A stretch of 64,000 nt of DNA from Mucilaginibacter robiniae (GTDB taxonomy: Bacteria; Bacteroidota; Bacteroidia; Sphingobacteriales; Sphingobacteriaceae). Position numbers and translations under genes: made by a program. The notes under the pieces were generated by a model, which made no database searches, had not been told where the DNA came from, and saw only the letters and a list, made by a program, of their open reading frames with translations. Each line of letters begins with the position of its first letter. The stretch's first letter is position 1. The stretch covers positions 4,154,001-4,218,000 of the forward strand of contig NZ_CP051682.1 of NCBI RefSeq assembly GCF_012849215.1, written 5' to 3'. Positions 25,989-35,473 of this stretch are shown here, in pieces.

Positions 25989-28166
25989 ATGAAATTTTTT
26001 CTCCTATTAGCCAGTACTTGGCTAACTACATCGGCTATGGCACAAGCCGGCAAAGCCGTGCAAAAAGATACTTCTTTTGCTGTAAAAGATAGTACCCATG
26101 CTTTAAAAGAAGTAACGGTTTCTTCCAGATATTATAAAAAATATAAGCATGATAAAGCGTCAAATACTTTAAAAGTAAATACGCCTTTATTGCAATTACC
26201 GCAGAATATTCAAGAAATTGATCAAAGTATTATTGCCGACCAGCAGGCACTTACCCTTATTGAAGGTGTAACCCGCAATGTAAGTGGTGCTACGCGTAAC
26301 AACAACGCTGATTTGTATGCCTCTTACGTTTTTATGCGTGGTGCTATGATTACACCCTTGCGCAACGGATTAGATTTGTCTATGATTTATGCTGGCCCAA
26401 GTCCTGAAGATGCGTCAATCATAAGTAGGGTAGAGTTTATTAAAGGTCCGTCAAGCTATATTAATGCGCTGAATGATCCTGCCGGTTCTTACAACGTATT
26501 GACTAAGCAGCCTATGGGTACTAACACCCACCAGATTAACTTTACTGCGGGTAGCTTTAACTTATATAAGCTAAGTGCTGATTTGGATGGCAATCTGGAT
26601 AAATCGGGTAAATGGCAGTATCGCCTGAATGCAGCCGGGCAAAAAGCTAAATCATTTCAAAAGTATAATTTCAATGATAAAGTAGTGGTTGATCCGGTTT
26701 TACGATATAATATCAACAGCCATTCTTATCTCACAGCCGAATATATTTTCCAAACGCAGCGCTTTCAGCAATACTTTGCAACGGTTTTTGCGCCTCATGG
26801 CTTTGCTTCATTACCTATAGATTTCAGTATTAATGACCCTAACAAGAAGCCCTATAAATCAACAGAGAATAATGGCTTTTTAAGCTACTACAATGCGCTG
26901 AGTAAAAACTGGCAGTTGCATGTAAACGCGGCTTATGCCCGCGACCATTTAGAAGGTACCTACTTTTTTGTATCTACATATGATTCTACAGCTGTCAACA
27001 TAAAGAGAAGAGCAACTTATGAGCGATTAAATACTGATGTTTTAGCTATTCAGCCTTATGTAAATGGTGTGTTTTCTACCGGTAGTATCCACCATAACTT
27101 TGTGGGAGGAATAGACATTAACCATAAAAGCTTTCTAGCTTATTCTGGGTTTAATGATCCAACAGCTAACCCAACATTATATTTTTTAAATGCAAATAAT
27201 CCGGTGTATGGAATCTCCTTTGATGCTAATGTGCGTACAGGTAAGTTGTTAGATATTGCTACTGATCAACAAGCCGTCAGCTACCAAGCAGCTTACGTAC
27301 AGGATGAGTTAGGGATGTTCAACAATAAATTAAGGTTAACCGTAGCAGCCAGACTTACTTTTTCTAACACTAAGGTAACTAAAAGTCCTACTAAAAACAG
27401 TTTAGGTAGCACCAATGATGTCGCATTAACACCCAAAGTTGGCCTAAGCTATTCATTAATGACCGACTTTTCGGCCTATGCCTTGTTTGATCAAACTTTT
27501 ACACCACAAAGCGGAGTTAATGTAACAACAGGAGAGGCTTTCAATCCGCTCAAAGGAAAAAACCTAGAAGCTGGTTTGAAAAAGGATTGGTCAAACGGTA
27601 AATGGAACACTACTTTATCTATATACCATATTACACGCGATAATGTTAAAGTTACTGATCCGTCAACTAATCAACAGTCTCAAATCGGACAGACTGTGTC
27701 AAAAGGTTTAGAGTTTGATTTAAAAGGGGAGATAGTAAAAGGTTTAAACGTTGTTATCAATTATTCTTATACAGATAGCCATATCTCTAAAGATGCAAAT
27801 GCATCCAGAGTTGGACTGACAACCCCATTTCGGGTTAAGCATATTCAGAATACATGGTTAAACTACAAGCTACCGTTTGCTGAATTGAAAGGCTTTTCAA
27901 TATCTAGCGGCTATCAATTGCAAATGGGGCGTGCGGGCAGGTACGAAATAGAAAACCTTCATTTAGCTCCAATTTTCAGGCTGGATGGTGGTATTGGCTG
28001 GTCGAATAACCGGTTTTCGGTTAATGGTATCGTAAATAACATTCTTAACCGTTTCAATTATGGTAGTGCATGGATCGCACCTTCAGCAGCCAATCTGGTT
28101 GGTGTGTATGCTTATGTGCCATATCCTCCCCGGGAGTATCGCATCAGTGTAGGATATAACTTCTAA
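25989..28166 (+). CDS. TonB-dependent siderophore-type receptor
   Basis: A signal peptide (FFLLLASTWLTTSAMAQ) is followed by a TonB-box-like LKEVTVSSRYYKKYK segment. A plug domain follows (LLQLPQNIQEIDQSIIADQQ, FMRGAMITPLRNGLD, RVEFIKGPSSYINALNDPAG), then a beta-barrel ending in REYRISVGYNF. The plug sequence is of the FhuA/FpvA siderophore-receptor class rather than SusC. Length (725) is normal and there is no N-terminal carboxypeptidase-like domain. It ends 11 nt before the PepSY gene, so both are probably co-transcribed for ferric siderophore or similar uptake. The exact ligand is unknown. Confidence 0.93.
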   Translation: MKFFLLLASTWLTTSAMAQAGKAVQKDTSFAVKDSTHALKEVTVSSRYYKKYKHDKASNTLKVNTPLLQLPQNIQEIDQSIIADQQALTLIEGVTRNVSGATRNNNADLYASYVFMRGAMITPLRNGLDLSMIYAGPSPEDASIISRVEFIKGPSSYINALNDPAGSYNVLTKQPMGTNTHQINFTAGSFNLYKLSADLDGNLDKSGKWQYRLNAAGQKAKSFQKYNFNDKVVVDPVLRYNINSHSYLTAEYIFQTQRFQQYFATVFAPHGFASLPIDFSINDPNKKPYKSTENNGFLSYYNALSKNWQLHVNAAYARDHLEGTYFFVSTYDSTAVNIKRRATYERLNTDVLAIQPYVNGVFSTGSIHHNFVGGIDINHKSFLAYSGFNDPTANPTLYFLNANNPVYGISFDANVRTGKLLDIATDQQAVSYQAAYVQDELGMFNNKLRLTVAARLTFSNTKVTKSPTKNSLGSTNDVALTPKVGLSYSLMTDFSAYALFDQTFTPQSGVNVTTGEAFNPLKGKNLEAGLKKDWSNGKWNTTLSIYHITRDNVKVTDPSTNQQSQIGQTVSKGLEFDLKGEIVKGLNVVINYSYTDSHISKDANASRVGLTTPFRVKHIQNTWLNYKLPFAELKGFSISSGYQLQMGRAGRYEIENLHLAPIFRLDGGIGWSNNRFSVNGIVNNILNRFNYGSAWIAPSAANLVGVYAYVPYPPREYRISVGYNF

Positions 28167-28177
28167 CCCTATAGCCG

Positions 28178-29269
28178 ATGAAACGTAAGATTACTAAGTG
28201 GGCATTTAAATTTCATGGCTGCCTTGGCCTTACAGCAGGATTTTTTTTCCTGCTGTTTGGACTAACAGGCTCTATGCTGATGTTCAGGAGCAATATGGAA
28301 CGACATTTTAATCCAGAACTACACCATCTTACACCAGCATCAAAGCAAGTTTCGGCTGATCAGATTTACCGAATGCTGGTGCGCACTCATCCTAATTTAC
28401 AAAAGCTGGTGTTACATGATTTTCCGCAAGACAAATACGATAGTTACGAGTTTATGCTGTACAAAAATCAGCAGCATGTTACCGAGAACTACCTATACTA
28501 CGTGTTTGTAAATCCTTATACCGGCAAAATACTAAAAGAAGGCAACTATCAAGATTTGTCTCCGTTTTTCATGCGCTGGCTATACTCGTTCCATTACAGT
28601 TTGCAACTGGGTATACCAGGTAAGTTGTTTACCGGCATGGTAGGTTTAGTTATGGTGTTCTCGTTAATTACAGGCACCATCGTTTATCGTAAACATTTTT
28701 GGGAGGCATTCAGGTGGCAGGCAGGTTTAAAGTTTAAAAACAGACGTACAACCGTATCAACCTTGCACAGAATCATAGGCGTATGGTCTGTCCTGTTTAA
28801 CTTTATTCTGTTTTTTACTGGATTTTGGCTTAACCGTAAAGAGTTTACATCGGTAGGCTGGAAGCTACATCCACCTCATGTAAATTATGTAATATCTGCC
28901 AACTTGGATGCTGTTATTGCCGAATCAAAAAAAGTAGTTAAAGGGTTCCAACCAATTGCCGTGAATATACCGGCAACCCAGGGTGACGATATTATGGTGA
29001 GAGGACATATGCCTCAAACTACATTTTTTTTACTTCAGGGTAAGCCGAGTTCTATTTTCTTCAATGCAACAACCGGTAGGCTAACGCGTATTGCACCTAT
29101 AGAACAACAAAATTTTGAGAAGCGTTCAGACTGGGAAGTTTATCAATTGCATATTGGTGCTTATGGTGGTAACTGGATTAAATGGTTGTACCTTGTTTTA
29201 GGCTTAACACCGGGTGTGCTTTCAGTTACAGGTGCATTATTGTGGCTTAAAAGAAATCGTAAATACTAG
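28178..29269 (+). CDS. PepSY-associated transmembrane protein (putative ferric-siderophore reductase type)
   Basis: The protein starts with WAFKFHGCLGLTAGFFFLLFG, the first of about four transmembrane helices; others lie near residues 145-170, 200-220 and 335-355. Between them are PepSY-like periplasmic segments (YVFVNPYTGKILKEG, FFNATTGRLTRI). Conserved histidines within the helices (FHGCLG, FHYSLQLG, LHRIIGVW) fit heme coordination. PepSY-TM proteins beside TonB receptors are thought to reduce imported iron-siderophore complexes; that role is inferred from family and context. It is the last gene of the iron-uptake trio. Confidence 0.88.
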   Translation: MKRKITKWAFKFHGCLGLTAGFFFLLFGLTGSMLMFRSNMERHFNPELHHLTPASKQVSADQIYRMLVRTHPNLQKLVLHDFPQDKYDSYEFMLYKNQQHVTENYLYYVFVNPYTGKILKEGNYQDLSPFFMRWLYSFHYSLQLGIPGKLFTGMVGLVMVFSLITGTIVYRKHFWEAFRWQAGLKFKNRRTTVSTLHRIIGVWSVLFNFILFFTGFWLNRKEFTSVGWKLHPPHVNYVISANLDAVIAESKKVVKGFQPIAVNIPATQGDDIMVRGHMPQTTFFLLQGKPSSIFFNATTGRLTRIAPIEQQNFEKRSDWEVYQLHIGAYGGNWIKWLYLVLGLTPGVLSVTGALLWLKRNRKY

Positions 29270-29342
29270 CTTGTATAATAAAATGTAGAATTTTGCTGAG
29301 CCTGCTTAATTATCTAAATTCGGCTGTAAAATCTACCTTTTA

Positions 29343-32201
29343 ATGCGTGTAAAATTTTTAGGCTTGTATTTGCTGAGTTTGTGCTACTGTTCGGCAATGT
29401 ATGCACAAAGTAAGAAGTTACTTCAAAAAACTAGAGAGCACCTTAACATTGATACAGGCTGGCGCTTTGCTTTCGGACATCCTTTTGATACAAACAAGGA
29501 TTTTAATAATGGAACAAGCTATTTTTCTTATTTAGCTAAAGCAGGATATGGTGATGGTGCTGCTGCTCCCGATTTTGATGATCGTCCTTGGAGAAAACTA
29601 GACCTGCCGCATGATTGGGCAGTAGAAGCAAGCTTTAGTGAAAAAGCAAGTTTTAGTCATGGCTTTAAAGCTATTGGTCGTAATTTTCCTGAAAAAAGTA
29701 TAGGCTGGTACCGCAAGAAAATTAGAATAGCTAAAGATGATTTTGGCAAACGGATTACTGTTGCTTTTAGTGGTGTATTCCGTAATTCTATTGTTTGGGT
29801 GAATGGCCATTATTTGGGCACTGAACCCAGTGGCTATAATGGTTTTGAATATGATATTACTGATTATCTGAATTACGGCGGAGACAACACGATTGCCGTT
29901 AGAGTTGATGCCACCATGGAGGAAGGTTGGTTTTATGAAGGTGCCGGCATTTACCGCCATGTATGGCTTAATAAAACCAATCCGGTGCATGTGGCAACCA
30001 ATGGAACATTTGTTAGCACAGCTTTAAATAATGATGTAGCTACTGTTCATGCTAAAGTAACTGTAAATAACGATGGTCGAAGTAATAGTACTTTCACAAT
30101 TATGCAAGCTGTTTATGATCAAAATGGGCGAGTTGTAGCTACTCAGGAAACAGGGCAGATATCTTTAAGTGCTTTTAAACAAGAGGATTTTACGAATACA
30201 CTTGCAATCAGTCATCCGAACTTGTGGTCGGTTGATGTTCCTTATCGGTATAAACTGGTAACAACCATCTTGCAAAATAATGTACCCATTGATCAATATG
30301 AAACACGTTTTGGTATACGTACAATTCGATTTGATGCCAATACCGGTTTTTACCTGAATGGTAAACGGTTTGAAATTAAGGGCACTAATAATCATCAGGA
30401 ACATGCAGGTGTTGGTACTGCAATACCTGATGAATTACAATACTACCGTATTGCAAAGCTTAAAGAGATGGGGAGTAATGCGTACCGTTGCTCTCATAAT
30501 CCGCCAACACCCGAATTGCTGGATGCCTGCGACAGTTTGGGAATGTTAGTGATAGATGAAAACAGATTGATGGGCATTAACGATTATCATTTTGACAATA
30601 TGAAAAAGCTGATACAACGTGACGGTAATCATCCAAGCGTTATTAGCTGGTCGATTGGTAATGAAGAATGGGGGATAGAAAATAGTGAAACGGGTGCCCG
30701 AATTGCTACCACCATGCAAGCTTATGTTAAAAGTTTAGATTCTACTCGGGCTGTTACTGCTGCTTTTAGTGGAGGATGGGGCCAGGGTATTTCATCTGTT
30801 ATGGAACTAATTGGATTTAATTACATCGCACAAGAAAACCCGGATGCTCAACATCAAAAATATCCTTGGCAAAAGGGTTGGGGTACTGAAGAAGGTTCAA
30901 CTTTTTCCACCCGCGGCATTTACTTTACTAATGATAGTTTGCATTACAAAGCTGCTTATGATGCAAAGCCACGCCCCAATGCCTATAGCATAGAGGAGGG
31001 ATGGAACTATTATGTTAAACGACCATTTTTAGCAGGCATGTTTATCTGGACTGGGTTTGATTATCGTGGTGAACCTACACCTTATAGCTGGCCATCTATC
31101 GGATCTTATTTTGGTATGCTCGATCAATGCGGCTTTCCTAAAGATGATGTATGGTATTTAAGAGCCTGGTGGGGCAATAAGCCAGTATTACATATATTAC
31201 CACATTGGAATTGGAAGGGTAGGGAAGGGCAACCAATAAATGTTTGGGTTTATAGCAATTTTGATGAGGTAGAACTATTTTTGAATGATAAGAGTAAAGG
31301 AAAAAAGCTAATCCCCAAAAATGGGCATTTAGAGTGGAAGGTTCCTTATACTGCAGGCCGGTTGAAAGCAATAGGGTACACTGCTGGCAAACTCATGTTA
31401 ACTGAAATGGTACAAACCACAGATTTGCCTGCACGCCTTACCATGAATGCGCACAAAAATACCATTAAGGCAGATGGTAAAGATGTTGCAATTATTGCCG
31501 TAAGTGCCCTAGATAAAAAAGGCCTGCCTATACCAGATGCTAATAATGAAGTTACCTTTAACTTAACTGGGTCAGGGCGTATTATCGGTGTAGGTAATGG
31601 TAACCCAACATCTCTAGAGCCTGATAAATACCTTCCACTGTTGGTTAATTTGCCAATTGAAAACTTGAAAGAATTACCGGTAAGTGATACTTTAAATCGT
31701 GCAGAGGTGATGCCAGGTTTTGATGATCATTCATGGAAAAAGGCCTTTACAGATTTAACCGATACGAGTAAAAAAGCATGGGTGTACAGAGGCACAATAA
31801 CCTTAACCGATACCATGTCGCAATCATCACTTACTTTCTTTTACAAAAGCATAGGCAAAAAGCAATCCATTTATGTGAATGGTTATTTGGTAGCAGCTAA
31901 TCTAGATGCACACGAAAATGGTGATATCATAACCATCAATCGCCGCTATTTGCATGCGGGAAAAAATATGGTGGCCATAGTTACCTTGCCATTGCGCAAA
32001 AAACATGATTGGGATGTATTAAACACCAACCCGGGACTGATACAATATTCAGTACCAGCTCCTGCTTGGAAAAGAAAACTTTTTAATGGTTTAGCACAAG
32101 TGATTGTACAATCGGATGGAAAAGCCAAAGGTAATATTACTATTACTGCAACAGCTAAGGGAATGAAAAAAAGTGAACTGGTAGTGCATACGGTTAAGTA
32201 A
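29343..32201 (+). CDS. GH2 beta-galactosidase (DUF4982-type) with an inserted C-terminal sandwich domain
   Basis: A 952-residue exported enzyme with a signal peptide (FLGLYLLSLCYCSAMYAQ). It has a sugar-binding domain (GWYRKKIRIAK, VWVNGHYLG), an Ig-like domain and a TIM barrel with SIGNEEWG (acid/base Glu441) and IEEGWNYY-FIWTGFDYRGEPTPY around the nucleophile. A DUF4982-like domain follows (VWVYSNFDEVELFLNDKSKG). The final Ig-like domain (NEVTFNLTGSGRIIGVGNG to LFNGLAQVIVQSDGKAKG) appears split by about 130 residues resembling a galactose-binding sandwich (FDDHSWKKAF, QSIYVNGYLV). It stands alone after the iron genes. Beta-galactosidase is the usual activity, but other beta-glycosides are possible in this clade. 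Confidence 0.92.
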   Translation: MRVKFLGLYLLSLCYCSAMYAQSKKLLQKTREHLNIDTGWRFAFGHPFDTNKDFNNGTSYFSYLAKAGYGDGAAAPDFDDRPWRKLDLPHDWAVEASFSEKASFSHGFKAIGRNFPEKSIGWYRKKIRIAKDDFGKRITVAFSGVFRNSIVWVNGHYLGTEPSGYNGFEYDITDYLNYGGDNTIAVRVDATMEEGWFYEGAGIYRHVWLNKTNPVHVATNGTFVSTALNNDVATVHAKVTVNNDGRSNSTFTIMQAVYDQNGRVVATQETGQISLSAFKQEDFTNTLAISHPNLWSVDVPYRYKLVTTILQNNVPIDQYETRFGIRTIRFDANTGFYLNGKRFEIKGTNNHQEHAGVGTAIPDELQYYRIAKLKEMGSNAYRCSHNPPTPELLDACDSLGMLVIDENRLMGINDYHFDNMKKLIQRDGNHPSVISWSIGNEEWGIENSETGARIATTMQAYVKSLDSTRAVTAAFSGGWGQGISSVMELIGFNYIAQENPDAQHQKYPWQKGWGTEEGSTFSTRGIYFTNDSLHYKAAYDAKPRPNAYSIEEGWNYYVKRPFLAGMFIWTGFDYRGEPTPYSWPSIGSYFGMLDQCGFPKDDVWYLRAWWGNKPVLHILPHWNWKGREGQPINVWVYSNFDEVELFLNDKSKGKKLIPKNGHLEWKVPYTAGRLKAIGYTAGKLMLTEMVQTTDLPARLTMNAHKNTIKADGKDVAIIAVSALDKKGLPIPDANNEVTFNLTGSGRIIGVGNGNPTSLEPDKYLPLLVNLPIENLKELPVSDTLNRAEVMPGFDDHSWKKAFTDLTDTSKKAWVYRGTITLTDTMSQSSLTFFYKSIGKKQSIYVNGYLVAANLDAHENGDIITINRRYLHAGKNMVAIVTLPLRKKHDWDVLNTNPGLIQYSVPAPAWKRKLFNGLAQVIVQSDGKAKGNITITATAKGMKKSELVVHTVK

Positions 32202-32282
32202 TAAATTGTAGTTGTTGTTATTTATCAAAAGTTAATTTTTAATCTTTTCTTTGTTGAGCTATTTATATAAGCTACTTCTTTA

Positions 32283-33710
32283 ATGAACTTTATTACTATC
32301 GATTACGCTATCTTTTTGATGGTGACTTTCGGAATTTACTGGGCTTTAAATAAAAATTTAAAGGTTCAAAATGTTTTTATCCTAATTGCTAATTATATAT
32401 TTTATGGTTGGTGGGATTACAGGTTCTTATTATTAATATTCGTTTGTGCAAACCTTGACTATTTTATTGGCATTAAAATGTATAAGGCCGATAAACTGGT
32501 AAAAAGGAGATATTTAAACTTAAGCTTATGCCTAAATATAGGTGTACTATTTATCTTTAAATATTTTAAATTTTTTATATCATCTTTTCATGATGCTTTA
32601 GGTAGTATCGGGATTAAAGACAATCTACATACGTTAAATATTATACTGCCAGTTGGATTAAGCTTTTTTACCTTTCAAACGCTTAGTTATTCATTAGATA
32701 TCTTTAAAGGCAAAATTGCGCCAACTACTAATTACGTTGTATTTTTAAGCTTTACCAGCTTTTTTCCACAATTGCTTGCAGGTCCAATTGAGCGGGCAGC
32801 TCAGCTGGTTCCTCAACTATCAAACAAAAGATATTTTAACTATTATCAGGCTGTTGACGGGCTAAGGCAAATTGCTTATGGAGTTTTTAAGAAGGTGGTT
32901 ATTGCAGATCATTTAGCATTACGTGTAAATAGTATTTTTTACAACTACCAAACGGCTACCAGCGGTGAGTTATTCAAGGGAATGATATTCTTTGTCATCG
33001 AGTTATATACTGATTTTTCAGGATATTCAGACATTGCTATTGGTACCGGAAAGCTTTTTGGATTTAAGCTAGTTACGAATTTTAAGACTCCATTTTTCGC
33101 TAAAACCATTCCTGAAGCTTGGACACGCTGGCATATATCTTTAACCACATGGTTTAGAGATTATGTTTACCTGCCTCTTGTTCGTAGAAATAAGAACCGT
33201 TTAATGTGGCGATTATACTGTACTATTTTGTTGTTTGTGTTAATAGGTTTATGGCATGGTGCTAACTTTACTTTTGTAACATTCGGTATATTACATGGCT
33301 TATATTACATCCCTAATATACTTTCTAAACGGTCATCAACTATAAAGAATGGTATTACTTACCTGAAGGAAGATCCTTACTTATCAAAAGTTTCAATTGT
33401 ATTTACATTTTTGTTGGTTGCTTTAACTACTGTTTTGTTTAGGGCACCTGATGTTCATGTTGCATTTATTTACTACAAACGTCTATTCATGTTTCAGGGC
33501 TTAAGCATGCCTGATCATGACACTACGAAGTGGGTAATCATATTAGTTTTGTTTTTTGCATTTGAGTGGATACAACAACACAAGAGTCATCAATTCGAAA
33601 TCAGTAAGCTATATAGACCCTATAGGATTGCTGTAGAATTCTGTACTGTAATCGCCATTTTGTATTTCGGTTTTTTCGGTCAGGCCACGTTCTATTATTT
33701 CAAGTTTTAA
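32283..33710 (+). CDS. MBOAT-family membrane O-acyltransferase (AlgI/DltB-like)
   Basis: The 475-residue multi-pass membrane protein has the MBOAT signatures LPVGLSFFTFQTLSYSLDI, QLLAGPIERA, EAWTRWHISLTTWFRDYVYLPL and the catalytic histidine segment LWHGANFTF (His325). These proteins move acetyl or other acyl groups across or onto polysaccharides at the membrane. The stop codon overlaps the next gene's ATG by one base (TAATG), so the two products are probably made in fixed ratio. No polysaccharide biosynthesis genes are adjacent, so the acceptor is unknown. Confidence 0.93.
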   Translation: MNFITIDYAIFLMVTFGIYWALNKNLKVQNVFILIANYIFYGWWDYRFLLLIFVCANLDYFIGIKMYKADKLVKRRYLNLSLCLNIGVLFIFKYFKFFISSFHDALGSIGIKDNLHTLNIILPVGLSFFTFQTLSYSLDIFKGKIAPTTNYVVFLSFTSFFPQLLAGPIERAAQLVPQLSNKRYFNYYQAVDGLRQIAYGVFKKVVIADHLALRVNSIFYNYQTATSGELFKGMIFFVIELYTDFSGYSDIAIGTGKLFGFKLVTNFKTPFFAKTIPEAWTRWHISLTTWFRDYVYLPLVRRNKNRLMWRLYCTILLFVLIGLWHGANFTFVTFGILHGLYYIPNILSKRSSTIKNGITYLKEDPYLSKVSIVFTFLLVALTTVLFRAPDVHVAFIYYKRLFMFQGLSMPDHDTTKWVIILVLFFAFEWIQQHKSHQFEISKLYRPYRIAVEFCTVIAILYFGFFGQATFYYFKF

Positions 33711-34852
33711 TGATAAAGAAGTTTTTAATCAGAGTATCTATATTTAGTATACCTGTTATTTTATACTTTGTAGTTGGTGAAGTATTGTTGTATAAATACA
33801 AAGAAGATGTTCCTGTAAGCACTGTTGTAAAAAAGCAATTATCCAGCAAAAAAGAAATTTATTTTTCAAGATCTTTTTTTAATACGCCTGATGTAAGATT
33901 AAAGACAGAAATGATGAAAATAAAAAAGCCGGACATTATCACGCTTGGTATATCGGTTGTTTTGCAGTATCGTGATTTTTACTTTCATCCATATGAGAAC
34001 CGCTTTTATAATGGTGGCTTTATGGTTAAAAATATTTATGACTTTAACAGTTACATTAATATGATGCAAAAAAAGATGGTGCACAAACCTAAGCTTATCA
34101 TTTTTGGGTTTGATCCGTCTTGGATTAAAAAAGATTATCTTAACGATAATAAAAACAATGTAACAGATCCAGATAAGGATGAAGTGCTTAATTTAAATAA
34201 CCATGTCAATGCTATACAAGAAATACTACACCAATTTATTGATGGAGATCTTAACAACAAACCTAGTTGCTTAAAGCAAGCTTACGGTATGGCTGGTATG
34301 AACGGTACAGGATATCGTAGAGATGGCAGCATGCATAACTGGAATCAAATTGAAAATTATATAAAGAGTCATCATTATTCAGACCTTTATAACTATAAAG
34401 AGCATTTAAAAAGAAATACATTCATATATAACAAACCCATGCAGGTTGATGCTAAGAAAGTAGCCATGCTGCTACAGAACTTTGCGTTGATTAAGAAAAT
34501 GCGTATTAATTTGATTGTATACTGTCCTCCATTAGCTAACGACTTTTATAATTATGCTATAACGAATAAAGGGTTCCAAGATATTTTTCTTCCCTATTTA
34601 TCTATTCAGCATATGTTAATACAAAAAGGCTATCATGTGATACCTTTTTGTACACCTAAACAGCTAGGCCTTACTGATGATTACATGTTAGATGGTATTC
34701 ATGCAGGGGAAGTTTTAGCAAGTAAACTGTTTTATGATTATATGATATCTAATAACATCAAATTTGAAAACTTGCCCAATTTAGATTTAAGTTATCTGAA
34801 AAAAATTAGGGATAAAAAGCCTTTATGCCCTTTAGCATTCGACACCAATTAA
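33710..34852 (+). CDS. Membrane-anchored partner of the MBOAT acyltransferase (SGNH/DltD/AlgJ-like role)
   Basis: An N-terminal membrane anchor (FLIRVSIFSIPVILYFVVG) precedes a globular domain with a short strand-like ITLGISVVLQYRD and, near the end, DDYMLDGIHAGEVLASKLFYDY. That last piece resembles the Asp-x-x-His block of SGNH hydrolases (DGIH). The N-terminal serine motif is not the usual GDS; the nearest candidate is GISV. Translational coupling to the MBOAT gene suggests it is the periplasmic acyl-transfer partner, as DltD and AlgJ/AlgX are. This is a context-based assignment with weak motif support. It is the last chromosomal gene before the tRNA and islands. Confidence 0.65.
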   Translation: MIKKFLIRVSIFSIPVILYFVVGEVLLYKYKEDVPVSTVVKKQLSSKKEIYFSRSFFNTPDVRLKTEMMKIKKPDIITLGISVVLQYRDFYFHPYENRFYNGGFMVKNIYDFNSYINMMQKKMVHKPKLIIFGFDPSWIKKDYLNDNKNNVTDPDKDEVLNLNNHVNAIQEILHQFIDGDLNNKPSCLKQAYGMAGMNGTGYRRDGSMHNWNQIENYIKSHHYSDLYNYKEHLKRNTFIYNKPMQVDAKKVAMLLQNFALIKKMRINLIVYCPPLANDFYNYAITNKGFQDIFLPYLSIQHMLIQKGYHVIPFCTPKQLGLTDDYMLDGIHAGEVLASKLFYDYMISNNIKFENLPNLDLSYLKKIRDKKPLCPLAFDTN

Positions 34853-34955
34853 AAATAAGAAGCTTTGTGTAGAGATGATAGGTAAAATAATTAAAAAATA
34901 TTTCATTGATATACAGAGCTCTAGTTTTGAGAAGTTCAAATTAGTATATTTTGTA

Positions 34956-34985
34956 TTTGAATTGTTGATATAAATTGTACTTTTG
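34956..34985 (+). promoter_or_regulatory. sigma-ABfr-type promoter (distal) upstream of tRNA-Pro
   Basis: TTTG at 34956-34959 and TACTTTTG at 34978-34985 match the -33 and -7 boxes with an 18-nt spacer. It lies about 100 nt upstream of the tRNA and may add a longer transcript. Confidence 0.65.
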
Positions 34986-35047
34986 CACCACAATAAAGAA
35001 CAGGCACGAAGCTGGTTCTGTTGCAAAAAGAAAGTTCTTTAAAAAAG

Positions 35048-35078
35048 TTTGCAAACTAAATCAAAAAGTTTACCTTTG
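35048..35078 (+). promoter_or_regulatory. sigma-ABfr-type promoter (proximal) of tRNA-Pro
   Basis: TTTG at 35048-35051 and TACCTTTG at 35071-35078 match the consensus with a 19-nt spacer. The start point would fall a few bases before the tRNA at 35089. Confidence 0.8.
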
Positions 35079-35088
35079 CAATCCATTT

Positions 35089-35162
35089 CGGGATGTAGCG
35101 TAGCCCGGTATCGCGCCACATTTGGGATGTGGAGGCCGCAGGTTCGAATCCTGCCATCCCGA
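35089..35162 (+). tRNA. tRNA-Pro (anticodon TGG)
   Basis: A 74-nt cloverleaf with acceptor arms CGGGATG and CATCCCG, anticodon stem CCACA/TGTGG enclosing TTTGGGA (anticodon TGG) and the T-arm GCAGGTTCGAATCCTGC. CCA is not encoded. The 3' end is the attachment point of the island that follows; the tRNA itself is intact. Confidence 0.97.
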
Positions 35163-35185
35163 CAATTAGACTACTAAAAGTCGGC

Positions 35186-35219
35186 AAAACCCCTTAAATC
35201 GTATGATTTAAGGGGTTTT
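35186..35219 (+). terminator. Terminator after tRNA-Pro
   Basis: A perfect 15-bp stem (35186-35200 with 35205-35219, loop GTAT, core CCCCTTAAATC) runs into a T tract. It lies inside the long direct repeat; the second copy at about 49.1 kb has two changes that weaken the stem base and the T tract. Confidence 0.92.
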
Positions 35220-35341
35220 TTATTTTATTCTGGCCCAAGTTATTCAAGTAAATCCAAAGAAAATGAGACCTATTCGGTTACCCATTTTTAATTCTTAGGT
35301 TTGGGTCACCAAAGGCATTGTAACGTATTGATAGTCAATAA

Positions 35342-35381
35342 TTTGATTAGATTATTTTGACCTGTTTTGATGCGATTTGAT
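35342..35381 (+). promoter_or_regulatory. Phased TTTGAY array, candidate integrase/excisionase arm sites
   Basis: TTTGAT, TTTGAC, TTTGAT and TTTGAT start at 35342, 35356, 35366 and 35376 (steps of 14, 10 and 10). The second repeat keeps four TTTGAT units at 49247, 49261, 49271 and 49281 with identical spacing. Roughly helical phasing next to the integrase suggests protein binding sites. Confidence 0.5.
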
Positions 35382-35473
35382 AGCTGTTTTACAGCCGGAT
35401 CGGGACCCCTTTTTCAAGGGACATATCATAGCAGTTCAAACCATGCTTTTGTAAATTATTAACAAGAATAGCT

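Larger units (their letters stand above)
35161..35419 (+). repeat. Long direct repeat, copy 1 (attL-like, tRNA-proximal)
   Basis: This segment from the last tRNA bases to CCCCTTTTTCAAGG recurs at 49067-49324. By hand alignment I count about 30 mismatches and one indel, roughly 88% identity. It contains the tRNA terminator and a conserved TTTGAY array. It marks the left boundary of the first island and fills the gene-free stretch between tRNA and integrase. The two copies are too diverged for a recent duplication, so they more likely come from two related elements stacked at one site. Confidence 0.88.
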
